A stretch of 64,000 bases of DNA from an uncultured bacterium. GTDB lineage: Bacteria > Cyanobacteriota > Vampirovibrionia > Gastranaerophilales > Gastranaerophilaceae. Positions within the stretch are counted from its first letter, which is position 1; each line of letters opens with the position of its first letter. This document shows, piece by piece, positions 51,526 to 59,720 of this stretch. Below the pieces are notes generated by a model. It was not told where the DNA came from, did not search any database, and worked only from the letters and a program-made list of their open reading frames with translations. The position numbers were made by a program, and so were the translations under genes. The stretch covers positions 124,001 to 188,000 of the forward strand of contig CASFTJ010000007.1 in the NCBI GenBank assembly GCA_949297715.1, in the 5' to 3' direction.

Positions 51526-52065
51526 TTAACTTTTTATATTAAGAAAACCTTGACCTATGATACCTTTTTGTAAGCCTGCACGCTGGCTGTCTACGGCCAT
51601 ATAGCATTTGCTCAAAAGCGCTCTTGCCGTCATATCAGCATCAGAGGTGTTTTTCATTGTTTCTGTGGTGTAATTGGTTTGCCGTCTTATTATTGCATCC
51701 TGTGTGCTGTTTAACGTTTCTCCGCCGTTTTCTGCAAGTGCATTTTGATAAGCGCTTGTATATTCTTTTTGGGCTTTGCTTTCTATGCTTTTAAAATTAT
51801 AGTATGCTTCGTTTGCCTGAACATACATCTCGTGATATGTGTTCCAATCAGCTTTTGCTTTGTTGTAGTCTGACCATACATTTGTCGTTCCAAGGTTTAT
51901 GTTATGATTTTTGCAGTATTTTTCTGCAACTTCATAACTCATAATGTTTATAGCCGAAATATCAACACCTGTTTCTTTGGCAAATTCCTGTTTTTGTAAT
52001 TCGCTCATCGTTGCTATTCGTGATTTTATAGCGGATATAGGATCTATTTGCCCTTGGTTGACCAT
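51526..52065 (-). CDS. Uncharacterised 179-aa helical protein
   Basis: A soluble helical protein (SDYNKAKADWNTYHEMYVQANE; SIESKAQKEYTSAYQNALAE) without signal peptide, and with a Gln/Asn/Ala-rich composition. The end LQKGIIGQGFLNIKS is distinctive. AAAGGG precedes the ATG, and the third 37-bp element lies 25 bases upstream. No family is recognised. It may be a structural or secreted small protein specific to this lineage. Confidence 0.7.
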   Translation of the reverse strand: MVNQGQIDPISAIKSRIATMSELQKQEFAKETGVDISAINIMSYEVAEKYCKNHNINLGTTNVWSDYNKAKADWNTYHEMYVQANEAYYNFKSIESKAQKEYTSAYQNALAENGGETLNSTQDAIIRRQTNYTTETMKNTSDADMTARALLSKCYMAVDSQRAGLQKGIIGQGFLNIKS

Positions 52066-52089
52066 TTCAAACCCTTTCTCTTTTTATAA

Positions 52090-52126
52090 CTTATATATAT
52101 AAAGTATTTATGCCCTAAAAAATTGC
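52090..52126 (-). promoter_or_regulatory. 37-bp promoter-like element, copy 3
   Basis: Read on the minus strand: GCAATTT, 10 bases, AAATACTTTATATATATAAG, ending 25 bases before the 179-aa gene. The spacing equals that of copies 1 and 2. Confidence 0.6.
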
Positions 52127-52236
52127 CTTTTTTATTAAGTTTTGTTGCAATATCAGAATGTTTTGGTTACCGAAATTTTATTTAATTAATTTAAAAATAT
52201 GATATAAAAATAAATTATTTCGGGTAGAATAAGATT

Positions 52237-52560
52237 ATGTATGACTATATGCCCGAAAATGAGGATAAGGAATTACGCACAGTCGGTTTAGAGTTAATGT
52301 TTATGACACCTGAAAAAGGCTCTAAAGAAGAAGGCGTGACTGCTGTTGAGCTTGCTAAAATGGTGGAGCTTCCGCTTGAAACTGTTAAAAAAAAGCTTAA
52401 TATCCTAAAAGATGCAGGTATTGTTACGGTTAAAGGGATTAATCCCAAATACTGGAAATTTGATAATTATAATTTTCAGCGTATGGATGAGCACGATGAA
52501 GTTTTTAAGCTTTTGTGCAGTTTTGATGACGTTGATTTTGATAAGTATTTTCAGTATTAG
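52237..52560 (+). CDS. Winged-helix DNA-binding protein (107 aa)
   Basis: GVTAVELAKMVELPLETVKK followed by KLNILKDAGIVTVKGINPKY is a winged-helix HTH (AxELAxxxxLPxxTVxxxLxxLxxAGIV). The N- and C-termini are acidic. There is no sensor domain. It could be an ArsR/MarR-like regulator, but the family cannot be fixed. A terminator follows. Confidence 0.78.
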   Translation: MYDYMPENEDKELRTVGLELMFMTPEKGSKEEGVTAVELAKMVELPLETVKKKLNILKDAGIVTVKGINPKYWKFDNYNFQRMDEHDEVFKLLCSFDDVDFDKYFQY

Positions 52561-52580
52561 TTTTTTAATTATTTATATAA

Positions 52581-52609
52581 AAAGAGCGGCCTTGTATGGT
52601 CGCTCTTTT
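52581..52609. terminator. Rho-independent terminator, convergent
   Basis: AAAGAGCGGCC, loop, GGTCGCTCTTTT (one G-T pair), between the winged-helix gene and the convergent rpsR. Confidence 0.85.
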
Positions 52610-52630
52610 CGCAAACTGTATTTTCATTAA

Positions 52631-52861
52631 TTAGTCAAATACGTAATCAATGATTGCTGCTTCACGTGCACGTTTGATTGCTTTTGCTATCATACGCTGG
52701 TGTTCTGCACAGTTGCCGGTTATTCTTCTCGGAATAATTTTGCCTGCTTCTGTTAAGTATCTTTTTAGTTTAGCGGCATCTTTGTAATCGATAGAAGTAA
52801 CTTTGTCTGCACATAGTGAGCAGTTTTTACGTTTTTTCTTATCTTGTTCCTGTCTTGCCAT
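52631..52861 (-). CDS. rpsR: 30S ribosomal protein S18
   Basis: Pairs with S6 on the 30S platform. The 76 residues include [40 protein letters not shown] and [20 protein letters not shown]. The Cys set (C15-x2-C18, with a further Cys in GNCAEH) is the zinc-binding C+ form. It is the last gene of the rpsF-ssb-orf79-rpsR unit. Confidence 0.98.
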   Translation of the reverse strand: MARQEQDKKKRKNCSLCADKVTSIDYKDAAKLKRYLTEAGKIIPRRITGNCAEHQRMIAKAIKRAREAAIIDYVFD

Positions 52862-52905
52862 TGTTTTAGTTTTTACCTTTCTATTGTGCGCTTGTGCGCT
52901 CGACC

Positions 52906-53145
52906 TTATTTTTGTTCTTTTTTTATGTTTGCTAATATTTTATCTGTAATCTCTTCTACCATTGATTTTCTGTAAATATTAGCCGTTGAATTATGGCTTT
53001 TTACAAATAAATCAGGGATGTTATCCAGTTTTATTCCGTTTTGATAATGTTTATAGAGTGATTTGCTTTGCAGTTGTTTGTTTTTTTGTGTTTGCGCAGC
53101 TATTTGAGATGCTATTGCAAGGAGATATTTCCCATTTTTGCCCAT
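52906..53145 (-). CDS. Uncharacterised 79-aa protein inside the rpsF-ssb-rpsR operon
   Basis: A basic, helical protein ([40 protein letters not shown]). AAAGGAC precedes the ATG, 21 bases after the ssb stop. Its position between ssb and rpsR, where most bacteria have no gene, suggests a small nucleic-acid- or ribosome-linked role, but this is inference only. Confidence 0.7.
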   Translation of the reverse strand: MGKNGKYLLAIASQIAAQTQKNKQLQSKSLYKHYQNGIKLDNIPDLFVKSHNSTANIYRKSMVEEITDKILANIKKEQK

Positions 53146-53166
53146 TATTAAGTCCTTTCACATAAT

Positions 53167-53568
53167 CTAAAATGGGATTTCGTCTTCGTTAATCAGTTCG
53201 TTAGACATATCATCAGATTCAAATTTTACGATGTCCTCTCCGCCAAAATCCATACTTCCTGATGATGCTGTTATTTCGCCCCATCTTTCAATTGTGTTGG
53301 CGTCAATTTCGTAAATTCTTTTTTCACTTCCGTCATCTGATTTTACAGAGGCTGTCTGAAGTCTGCCTTCTACAAGAACCTTGTCACCTTTGTTCAGTGA
53401 TGAAACTAAATCGTCCAGCGATGTTCTTTTGGAAATTACTCGTATAAGCATTTCATCTCTGTCGCCTATATTCATCACAAATGCCGAAACGCCGACATTG
53501 TTTTGAGTAAAGCGTTTTTCAGGTGCTCTGTATACTGTTCCGGTTACTACTGATTTTGCTAAAGACAT
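53167..53568 (-). CDS. ssb: Single-stranded DNA-binding protein
   Basis: 133 residues with an OB fold (VVTGTVYRAPEKRFTQNNVG, FVMNIGD, GDKVLVEGRLQTASVKSDDG, YEIDANTIERWGEI) and an acidic tail ending NELINEDEIPF, the consensus-type tip (D-x-I-P-F) that recruits partner proteins such as RecJ. The fold is shortened compared with E. coli SSB. GAGGGG precedes the ATG. Confidence 0.95.
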   Translation of the reverse strand: MSLAKSVVTGTVYRAPEKRFTQNNVGVSAFVMNIGDRDEMLIRVISKRTSLDDLVSSLNKGDKVLVEGRLQTASVKSDDGSEKRIYEIDANTIERWGEITASSGSMDFGGEDIVKFESDDMSNELINEDEIPF

Positions 53569-53603
53569 TTTTCCCCTCTTTTTGTTTTGAATTCTGTTAT
53601 CAA

Positions 53604-53906
53604 TTACTTAACAGCGTGAGCTTTTGGAACTTCCATAAACATTGTTCTTAAAATGTTGTCGTTCAATCTTAATTGTCTTTTGAATTCAGCAACTTTGTCT
53701 GACGGTACTGACAAGTTCATTGTTACGAAAAATCCGTCACGGAAGTTCTGAATATCGTAAGCAAGTTTTTTTCTGCCCATTTTGTCTGTGTTTTCTACAA
53801 CACCTTCAAAATTTTTGATAATATCGTCTATAGCCGAAATCTGTTTGTCTACTTCTTCTGCATCAAGATTCGGTTTAAATACGGCTAACAATTCATAAGT
53901 TTTCAT
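53604..53906 (-). CDS. rpsF: 30S ribosomal protein S6
   Basis: 100 residues, normal length: YELLAVFKPNLDAEEVDKQI, GRKKLAYDIQNFRDGFFVTM and FKRQLRLNDNILRTMFMEVP. First gene of the rpsF-ssb-orf79-rpsR operon, with AAGGAGAAATGA before the ATG. Confidence 0.98.
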   Translation of the reverse strand: MKTYELLAVFKPNLDAEEVDKQISAIDDIIKNFEGVVENTDKMGRKKLAYDIQNFRDGFFVTMNLSVPSDKVAEFKRQLRLNDNILRTMFMEVPKAHAVK

Positions 53907-53971
53907 ATTTTCATTTCTCCTTTTTATTTATATTTGGCTGTAAATCAATAATATCATGGAAACAGGAATTT

Positions 53972-54862
53972 TTACAAGATGTAATCTGCAAAAAAGCTGT
54001 AATCAGCTCGTCCGGTCATAAAAACGTGTTCTTTTAAATTGGCCTTATTCCCGCACCACTCAATGATTACGGAGCCTCTCGCAAGATTTACTTTAACTTT
54101 ATTTTCTGTTAAGTTATTTAAAACTGATGCCACAACCGTTGCACAAGCTCCTGTTCCGCAAGCTAAGGTTATCCCGCAGCCTCTTTCGTAGACACGCATT
54201 TCAACTTCATTGCGCGAGAGAATTTTTACAAATTCCGTGTTCGTTTTTTCGGGAAAATATTCGTGTTTTTCAACTGTCGGGCCGTATTTTTGGGCAAGCT
54301 CAAGAGGATCTTCTTCCGTAAATATTATGCAGTGCGGGTTGCCCATTGAAACAGGAAAAATCTTAAATTCTTTGTCTAATGCTTTCAATTTCCTTTCGCC
54401 ATTAAATGGAATTTTTGCGTCTTCTAAAATCGGTGCGCCCATATCGACTTTAACCTGTCCGTTCGGTAGAAGTTCGGGTTTAATTATGCCCGCAAGGGTT
54501 TGGACACTGAATTGGGTTTTATTTACAAGTTTTTTGTCGTAAGCGTATTTTGCAAAACATCTCATTCCGTTTCCGCACATCTGCGCTGTTGAGCCGTCTG
54601 AATTATAAAAATACCAGCCTGTATCCGCTTGAAGTCCATCTGAAAACAATTTTGCATAAGGTGAATTTTGGTCACCATTTTTAGGTGTTTTACCTGATAT
54701 ATAAGGTATAATCATCCCGTCAGCCCCGACTCCAAAGTGTCGGTCGCAAAGCTTCACAGCAAGCTCAGGCATTGAAAGCCCCATCTTTTCATATTCTTCA
54801 TAATCAAGGATTACAAAATCATTCCCTAATCCCTGCATTTTAGTTATTTTAATTGTCTGCAT
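53972..54862 (-). CDS. dapF: Diaminopimelate epimerase
   Basis: It converts LL-DAP to meso-DAP for lysine and peptidoglycan. The 296-residue protein has both catalytic cysteines, in QMCGNGMRCFAKY and LACGTGACATVVA, plus KMQGLGNDFVILD, MGNPHCIIF and ERGCGITLACG. GAGGGA precedes the ATG. Confidence 0.97.
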   Translation of the reverse strand: MQTIKITKMQGLGNDFVILDYEEYEKMGLSMPELAVKLCDRHFGVGADGMIIPYISGKTPKNGDQNSPYAKLFSDGLQADTGWYFYNSDGSTAQMCGNGMRCFAKYAYDKKLVNKTQFSVQTLAGIIKPELLPNGQVKVDMGAPILEDAKIPFNGERKLKALDKEFKIFPVSMGNPHCIIFTEEDPLELAQKYGPTVEKHEYFPEKTNTEFVKILSRNEVEMRVYERGCGITLACGTGACATVVASVLNNLTENKVKVNLARGSVIIEWCGNKANLKEHVFMTGRADYSFFADYIL

Positions 54863-54987
54863 ATAATTCCCTCAAATATCTTTTTTAAAGCACTTAAATT
54901 ATACAACAAACAACAGTCTAAAATCGTAAAATGCAAAATCAATTTGCTTAAAACAGGGCAAGATTAATTCTTAAATATCAAAAAAGT

Positions 54988-56430
54988 CTACTTTAAAACT
55001 TCTATGAATTCATAATCCTGCAAATACGGCAGATGTTCTTCGGTTATCAATTCTCCCGGAAGTAAAATCGCAATTCCAGGAGGGCATTCAGCGATTACTT
55101 CACCGGAAATTCTGCCGATAGCTTCTGTTTTCGGGATTCTTTCCTTCGGTGCATAGAAGCTGTCTTGAAGACTCATTTTAATAATAGGTGTCAGCATTGG
55201 CATGTGTTTTTTCTTTTCAAGATAGCAAATGTCCGAATAATTTGTTTTATCTATTTTGTGAAGGCAATCTGCCAGATATTTGATATCACTGCGTGAATTG
55301 CCGATGTTTGAAAGAACCAAAAGCCCTGCGTCAGACGCACTTTCAACTTCTATATTAAAATCTATTTCAAGAATTGATTCTAACCGTTTGCCTGAAAGTC
55401 CGTCGGCTTTTATAAATACCTTTGTAACATCCGTCATATAACCAAAGTCAGGTTTTAAATGATGGATGTGCTCCATTTTATCAATTTCACGTCTTAAGTA
55501 TTTAGCGTTTTCAACTGCGCGATTAAGCTGGTTACGGCCTCTTGGGCTGTCAAGGTTTGCACGAGCCGCATCAAGGCTTGCAAGAAGCATTATGGAAGGA
55601 CTTGTTGTATGAAGAAGTTTCAGGGCTTTTTCAACCGCTTCAACATCAAGCATAGAATTTTCCGCAATATGAAGCATTGAGCTCTGACTCATTGAACCGC
55701 CTGTTTTGTGAAGTGAGTGAACTACAGCATCTGCACCAAGTTTGAGGGCTGATGTTGGAAGGTGTTTGTTGAAATTCCACAAACAAGCGTGTGCCTCGTC
55801 AACAATTAACGGCACATTATACTTTTTGCAGACTGCAGAAATTGATTTAATGTCGGATACAACCCCTTCATAAGTCGGGTTTGTAATCCAAACCATTGAG
55901 ATATCGTTGTTTTCTTTTAATTGATTTTCAATGCTTTCGGGAGTAACATTACCCCAGATTCCCCATTCTTCAAATCTTTCGGGGATAAGCCATAAGGGTT
56001 CTGCGCCTGAGATAATCATTCCTGTCAAAACTGATCTGTGGCAGTTTCTGTTGGTTAAAATTCTCTGGCCTTTTTTGGTTAAGCCCATTGCAAGAGCAAG
56101 GTTTCCTGCTGTTGAACCGTTAAGAAGAAAGAATGTTTTCTTAGCACCAAAAGCTTGTGCTGCAAGTTCCTGTGCTTCTTTAATCGGGCCTGTTGCAGGG
56201 TGTAAAGTGCCGAGCCCGTCAAATTCATCAGTCGTATCAAGCGCTAAGGCTTTTTTACCGATAAGTTTACGGAAATCAGGTAACGTTCCGCTTCCTTTGG
56301 TGTGTCCGGGGATGTGGAACTGATAAGTGGGGTTTTCGTAAGCTTTTTTTAGGGCTTCCACTATCGGGGCTTTTATTTTTACCGCCTCTTTGGTTTTCAC
56401 GGCTTTTCTGGTCTGTGTTACATTTGTCAT
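54988..56430 (-). CDS. Orn/Lys/Arg decarboxylase family PLP enzyme
   Basis: An aminotransferase-fold decarboxylase of basic amino acids, the first step of polyamine synthesis, similar to the short cyanobacterial type. It has 480 residues from ATG 56430: YQFHIPGHTKGSG, TDEFDGLGTLHPATGPIKEAQ, LLNGSTAGNLALAMGL, TNPTYEGVVSDI, VDEAHACLW, the PLP lysine in HSLHKTGGSMSQSSML, and the ECPPGIAILLPGELIT C-terminal motif. No ribosome site precedes the ATG; TATTAT lies about 10 bases upstream, so translation may be leaderless. Arg, Lys or Orn specificity is not readable. Confidence 0.92.
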   Translation of the reverse strand: MTNVTQTRKAVKTKEAVKIKAPIVEALKKAYENPTYQFHIPGHTKGSGTLPDFRKLIGKKALALDTTDEFDGLGTLHPATGPIKEAQELAAQAFGAKKTFFLLNGSTAGNLALAMGLTKKGQRILTNRNCHRSVLTGMIISGAEPLWLIPERFEEWGIWGNVTPESIENQLKENNDISMVWITNPTYEGVVSDIKSISAVCKKYNVPLIVDEAHACLWNFNKHLPTSALKLGADAVVHSLHKTGGSMSQSSMLHIAENSMLDVEAVEKALKLLHTTSPSIMLLASLDAARANLDSPRGRNQLNRAVENAKYLRREIDKMEHIHHLKPDFGYMTDVTKVFIKADGLSGKRLESILEIDFNIEVESASDAGLLVLSNIGNSRSDIKYLADCLHKIDKTNYSDICYLEKKKHMPMLTPIIKMSLQDSFYAPKERIPKTEAIGRISGEVIAECPPGIAILLPGELITEEHLPYLQDYEFIEVLK

Positions 56431-56475
56431 ACTTATAATATACAATAAAAAAATTATGAATTTCAATATGTTTTA

Positions 56476-56484
56476 TGATATAAT
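56476..56484 (+). promoter_or_regulatory. Extended -10 (TGATATAAT) for a leaderless porin mRNA
   Basis: TGATATAAT ends 8 bases before the GTG start at 56493 and no ribosome site exists between, so the transcript should start at or within a base or two of the start codon. Confidence 0.5.
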
Positions 56485-56492
56485 TAATATTT

Positions 56493-57818
56493 GTGAACAG
56501 AATTTTGCGAATAGCGCTGATATTAGTATGTTTGACGTCCTTTAACAGTCTTTCGGCATTTGGTAAAACTTCCAAAAAAGCCCCTAAACAGGATGTCATA
56601 ATGCTTGATGTTTCTAAAACCGAAGGTTCCCCTGCAAATTCTGGGGATGATAAAACTTCTCCAAAAGGACTAATGGAAGAAATTAAAACTTACGACGCTA
56701 AAGATGTTGAAAAAGATACGGTTAATGATAATACGGATGTAGAATTTTCGATTTTCGATAATTTGATTGATAAAGATAAAACATCTGAACATCCTTTTAA
56801 AATTGAAGAAGAATCGCTATTTGGGCGGATTTATAAGAAAAAACTTGAAAGAACTTCTATTCCTTCATATCTTTTGCAGGATGAATTGACGTTTAAATAT
56901 AAAAAAGGCCCGATTGATAAAGTTCAATTTTACGGGGCTTTTCAAGGGAATTTTAACGGACTTTTTGAGGGAAGCGATTACGATACGACGTATGACTTGA
57001 ATATTTTTGAAGCCGGTGTTGTTGGCGGTTTAAGAGATAAAAATACGGATTTTAAATTGCAGTTTAATTTTAAACCAACAGATGGTCAAAATTTTATGCA
57101 GGGGTTTATAACTGATGCATACATTATGAATACGTCGCTTCCGCATCATAAGATAATCGTCGGTAATTCGAGAAATCAGGTCGGTGTAGATGGCGGCGCA
57201 AGTTCATATACCCTGCCGTTTGCCGCACGTTCTCAAATCGCAAGAAATTTTGGTAATACAAGGGCTTTAGGGGTTCGTGTTGTCGGAAATTATTCGCTTG
57301 CAGATTACAGTTTGGCATTAAACAGTTCTGATAGGTTTTTTCATGAGTTTTTTGCGGGACCTGAATTTACGGGTTGGGTAAATCTTAAGCCGTTTGGAAG
57401 AACTGATGGCAGATACGGGCATTTGGTAGTCGGAGGCGGTTTGAATGCAGGGCATAGAAATGAAAATTATACGGTTGGCGGTGCTTATGTCGGATATTCT
57501 TACAAAAAATTTGCAGTAAATGCGGAATATTCAATCGCTGACGGATACAACGGAAGAACTTTTAGCTCAGACAGAGCTGAGGGCTTTTATACAACTGTTA
57601 CCTACCGCTTAACCCCAAAACTTCATATATTGGCTCGTTTCGATCAGTTTGACCCGAATCGTGACATAAACGGAGATTTGAGAAGAGAATATAGTGCAGG
57701 TTTAAATTATTTTATCAAAGGTCAGGCTCTCAGGCTTATTTTGAATTACGTTTTTTGCGAAAATCAAAATACCGAAGACAGCCACAGGATTATTCTCGGC
57801 ACCCAAATATTATTGTAA
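56493..57818 (+). CDS. Outer membrane porin, OprP/OprO-like
   Basis: A beta-barrel pore protein. 441 residues, GTG start; signal peptide (ILRIALILVCLTSFNSLSAFG), then a polar, charged periplasmic stretch (about 25-115) and a barrel of alternating strands (VQFYGAFQGNFNGL, AGVVGGLRDKNTDFKLQFNF, LGVRVVGNYSLADYSLALN, GFYTTVTYRLTPKLHILARF). It ends ALRLILNYVF ... HRIILGTQILL, typical of phosphate/polyphosphate-type porins of the OprP family. It establishes a diderm envelope. The substrate is not determinable. Confidence 0.88.
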   Translation: MNRILRIALILVCLTSFNSLSAFGKTSKKAPKQDVIMLDVSKTEGSPANSGDDKTSPKGLMEEIKTYDAKDVEKDTVNDNTDVEFSIFDNLIDKDKTSEHPFKIEEESLFGRIYKKKLERTSIPSYLLQDELTFKYKKGPIDKVQFYGAFQGNFNGLFEGSDYDTTYDLNIFEAGVVGGLRDKNTDFKLQFNFKPTDGQNFMQGFITDAYIMNTSLPHHKIIVGNSRNQVGVDGGASSYTLPFAARSQIARNFGNTRALGVRVVGNYSLADYSLALNSSDRFFHEFFAGPEFTGWVNLKPFGRTDGRYGHLVVGGGLNAGHRNENYTVGGAYVGYSYKKFAVNAEYSIADGYNGRTFSSDRAEGFYTTVTYRLTPKLHILARFDQFDPNRDINGDLRREYSAGLNYFIKGQALRLILNYVFCENQNTEDSHRIILGTQILL

Positions 57819-57875
57819 ACTGCCGTAAAATTCAATAAAAATAACGGATTGTTATGTAAAATTAAAGTTACCATG

Positions 57876-57904
57876 TTGCATAAATTTGGAAAATACGTTA
57901 TAAT
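57876..57904 (+). promoter_or_regulatory. Canonical sigma-70 promoter for the zinc-ribbon gene
   Basis: TTGCAT (57876-57881), 17 bases, TATAAT (57899-57904), 67 bases before the ATG at 57972, with AGGAG as ribosome site. Confidence 0.7.
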
Positions 57905-57971
57905 CTGTAAAATAAGAGGAATTTAGCAATAGATTTTTTCTTAAAAAGTACTAAATCAGGAGAACACAACA

Positions 57972-58247
57972 ATGTACCAAGACGAAAAATTAGTATGTGA
58001 AGATTGCGGAGCAGAATTTATCTTCACGGCAGGCGAACAGGAATTTTATGCGGAAAAAGGATTAGTCAACAAACCGAAAAGATGCCCTGATTGCAGAAAA
58101 GCACGCAGACAAAATAACAGAAAATCAAGAAAAATGTATGATGCAGTTTGCTCAAAATGCGGTGCTCAAACTCAGGTTCCTTTCAAACCTATTCCGGGTA
58201 AAGAAGTCTATTGCAAGGATTGTTTTTCAACATTAAAAGCTGAATAA
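57972..58247 (+). CDS. Double zinc-ribbon protein (CxxC...CxxC), 91 aa
   Basis: Two treble-clef/zinc-ribbon units: VCEDCGAEFIFTAGEQEFYA with RCPDCRK (C11-x2-C14 type plus C-x2-C), and VCSKCGAQTQVPFKPIPGKE with YCKDCF. This is a widespread small zinc-ribbon domain of unknown function, found in many Cyanobacteria-related, Bacillota and CPR genomes and possibly RNA- or protein-binding. The middle is strongly basic (KARRQNNRKSRK). A single gene between a canonical promoter and a strong terminator. Confidence 0.9.
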   Translation: MYQDEKLVCEDCGAEFIFTAGEQEFYAEKGLVNKPKRCPDCRKARRQNNRKSRKMYDAVCSKCGAQTQVPFKPIPGKEVYCKDCFSTLKAE

Positions 58248-58267
58248 TTAAAAATTTCATATTTAAA

Positions 58268-58300
58268 AATGCGGCGCTCTTTAAATAAGAGCGCCGCATT
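58268..58300 (+). terminator. Rho-independent terminator after the zinc-ribbon gene
   Basis: AATGCGGCGCTCTT, loop TAAAT, AAGAGCGCCGCATT, a 14-bp stem lying between convergent genes. Confidence 0.92.
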
Positions 58301-58314
58301 CTATTTAAATTTAA

Positions 58315-58623
58315 TCAAGCCCCGATACAGCTGTTTAAATACTCAATAGTGCTTATTTTTTCATCATAAAGATATTTGATAAAATTAAGATAAGCTGCAT
58401 CGTATGAAGTTACAACAAGGTTAATCTCAAATCCGTCGGTGCAAAAAGGTTCATAATCATAAACAACGTAGCTGTTGTATTTGCTTTTCCATTCTTTTCT
58501 TTCGACACGGCTGTTGTTCTCTTCAATAATATCTTCAAGCCATGCAATAATATCTTTATTAACATTTTTCATTTCCATTCGGCTGTACCTTGCACAGTCG
58601 TGGCAATTATTTCCCATCAGCAT
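58315..58623 (-). CDS. Uncharacterised 102-aa protein with N-terminal Cys/His motif
   Basis: The start MLMGNNCHDCARYSRMEMKN has C-H-x-C which, together with later cysteines, might bind metal. The middle is acidic and aromatic (NSYVVYDYEPFCTDGFEINL; YDAAYLNFIKYLYDEKIS). AAGGAG precedes the ATG. No family recognised. Confidence 0.7.
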   Translation of the reverse strand: MLMGNNCHDCARYSRMEMKNVNKDIIAWLEDIIEENNSRVERKEWKSKYNSYVVYDYEPFCTDGFEINLVVTSYDAAYLNFIKYLYDEKISTIEYLNSCIGA

Positions 58624-58748
58624 AAAATTACTCCTTATCTAAGGCAGGTTTGTTATATTGAAATTGTAAATGTTTTTTTATCGGAAATAATCCCCTGCAG
58701 GTATAAGACCATATAGTAAATTTTATTAATATTACAATCTTTAACATT

Positions 58749-58777
58749 TTGCCCCCAAAAAGCTGTTATGGTATAAT
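58749..58777 (+). promoter_or_regulatory. Promoter for the motor-like operon
   Basis: TTGCCC (58749-58754), 17 bases, TATAAT (58772-58777) with extended -10 TGG in front, 24 bases before the start at 58802. Single upstream promoter for the three coupled genes that follow. Confidence 0.65.
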
Positions 58778-58801
58778 TCTGTCAGAATGGAGAGAGTTTA
58801 A

Positions 58802-59707
58802 ATGAATTTAGCGCATATATTTACAGATATCCCTATTTTGATAGTGCTTTCAACCTTTGTGCTGTCAATAATTTTCTGTTTAAACCGATATTTTTATGTC
58901 GGTAAAAATTTGAGAATATTTCAAAAGTTTTTGACAAATTTTAAAAAAACTGATTTAAATTTCAGGTTCAAAGAAATTGATGAATGGATGATGGCAAACC
59001 CTTATGTATCAGCAGCTTGGATGGAATTTAAAAATACCCTTGTGTTTTCCGAATCCGTAGCATTGAGAGGGCAAAATAATAATCTTACTTATAAAGAAGT
59101 TTCTACGACAGTACAGAATATTCAAACTACAGTTGATCCGCTATATTTCTTTAATGAAGAATCACTTGTTATATCAAAATTTAACTTTAAATTTATTCAA
59201 ACTGTTCCGACAATCTTAACAGGTTGCGGTCCGTTATTTACATTCTTGAACATCGCGATTGCTTTTGGTAAAATCGACTTTTCATCACAGGAAAAAACCA
59301 TTTCATCAGTTGCAAACTTGATGACATCAATGCAGGTTGCAGCGTTGGTATCAGTATTTGCGGTAGGTTCATCACTTTTATTCTTGATTATTGAAAAAGT
59401 TTCGTACAACAATATTTGTAAACGAACACTTCATAAATGTCAGGATTTGATTTCAAAATTGTTTGATAATGTTTCATCAGAAAAATTCTTGTTTGAACTT
59501 TTGCGTGAAACTAAAATACAAAACAACAATTTGCAGCATTTGATGACCGGAATGCCGGAACACTTTAAAGTTGCGTTCAATTCCGGAATTGCCTCAAACT
59601 TGGTTCCGTATCTTGAGAACCTTATTTTTGGTGTGAACCTTCTAAATAAACAAATGAAAGAATCTGCCAAAAAAGGCGGCGGTGACGAAGTAGACGAACT
59701 TTTTTAG
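58802..59707 (+). CDS. MotA/TolQ/ExbB-superfamily channel protein, ZorA-like (301 aa)
   Basis: Stator-type proton or sodium channel subunit. Predicted membrane segments: residues about 8-30 (PILIVLSTFVLSIIFCLN), 132-157 (QTVPTILTGCGPLFTFLNIA) and 172-200 (MQVAALVSVFAVGSSLLFLI), with cytoplasmic stretches between. The TM2 motif P-T-I-L-T-G-x-G-P-L-F-T-F is the MotA/ZorA type. The C-terminal tail is about 90 residues, not the several hundred of Zorya ZorA. GGAGAGAG precedes the ATG; the ZorB-like partner follows after 13 bases. No flagellar, TonB or Tol genes are around. Confidence 0.8.
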   Translation: MNLAHIFTDIPILIVLSTFVLSIIFCLNRYFYVGKNLRIFQKFLTNFKKTDLNFRFKEIDEWMMANPYVSAAWMEFKNTLVFSESVALRGQNNNLTYKEVSTTVQNIQTTVDPLYFFNEESLVISKFNFKFIQTVPTILTGCGPLFTFLNIAIAFGKIDFSSQEKTISSVANLMTSMQVAALVSVFAVGSSLLFLIIEKVSYNNICKRTLHKCQDLISKLFDNVSSEKFLFELLRETKIQNNNLQHLMTGMPEHFKVAFNSGIASNLVPYLENLIFGVNLLNKQMKESAKKGGGDEVDELF

Positions 59708-59720
59708 GGAGATTTGACAA

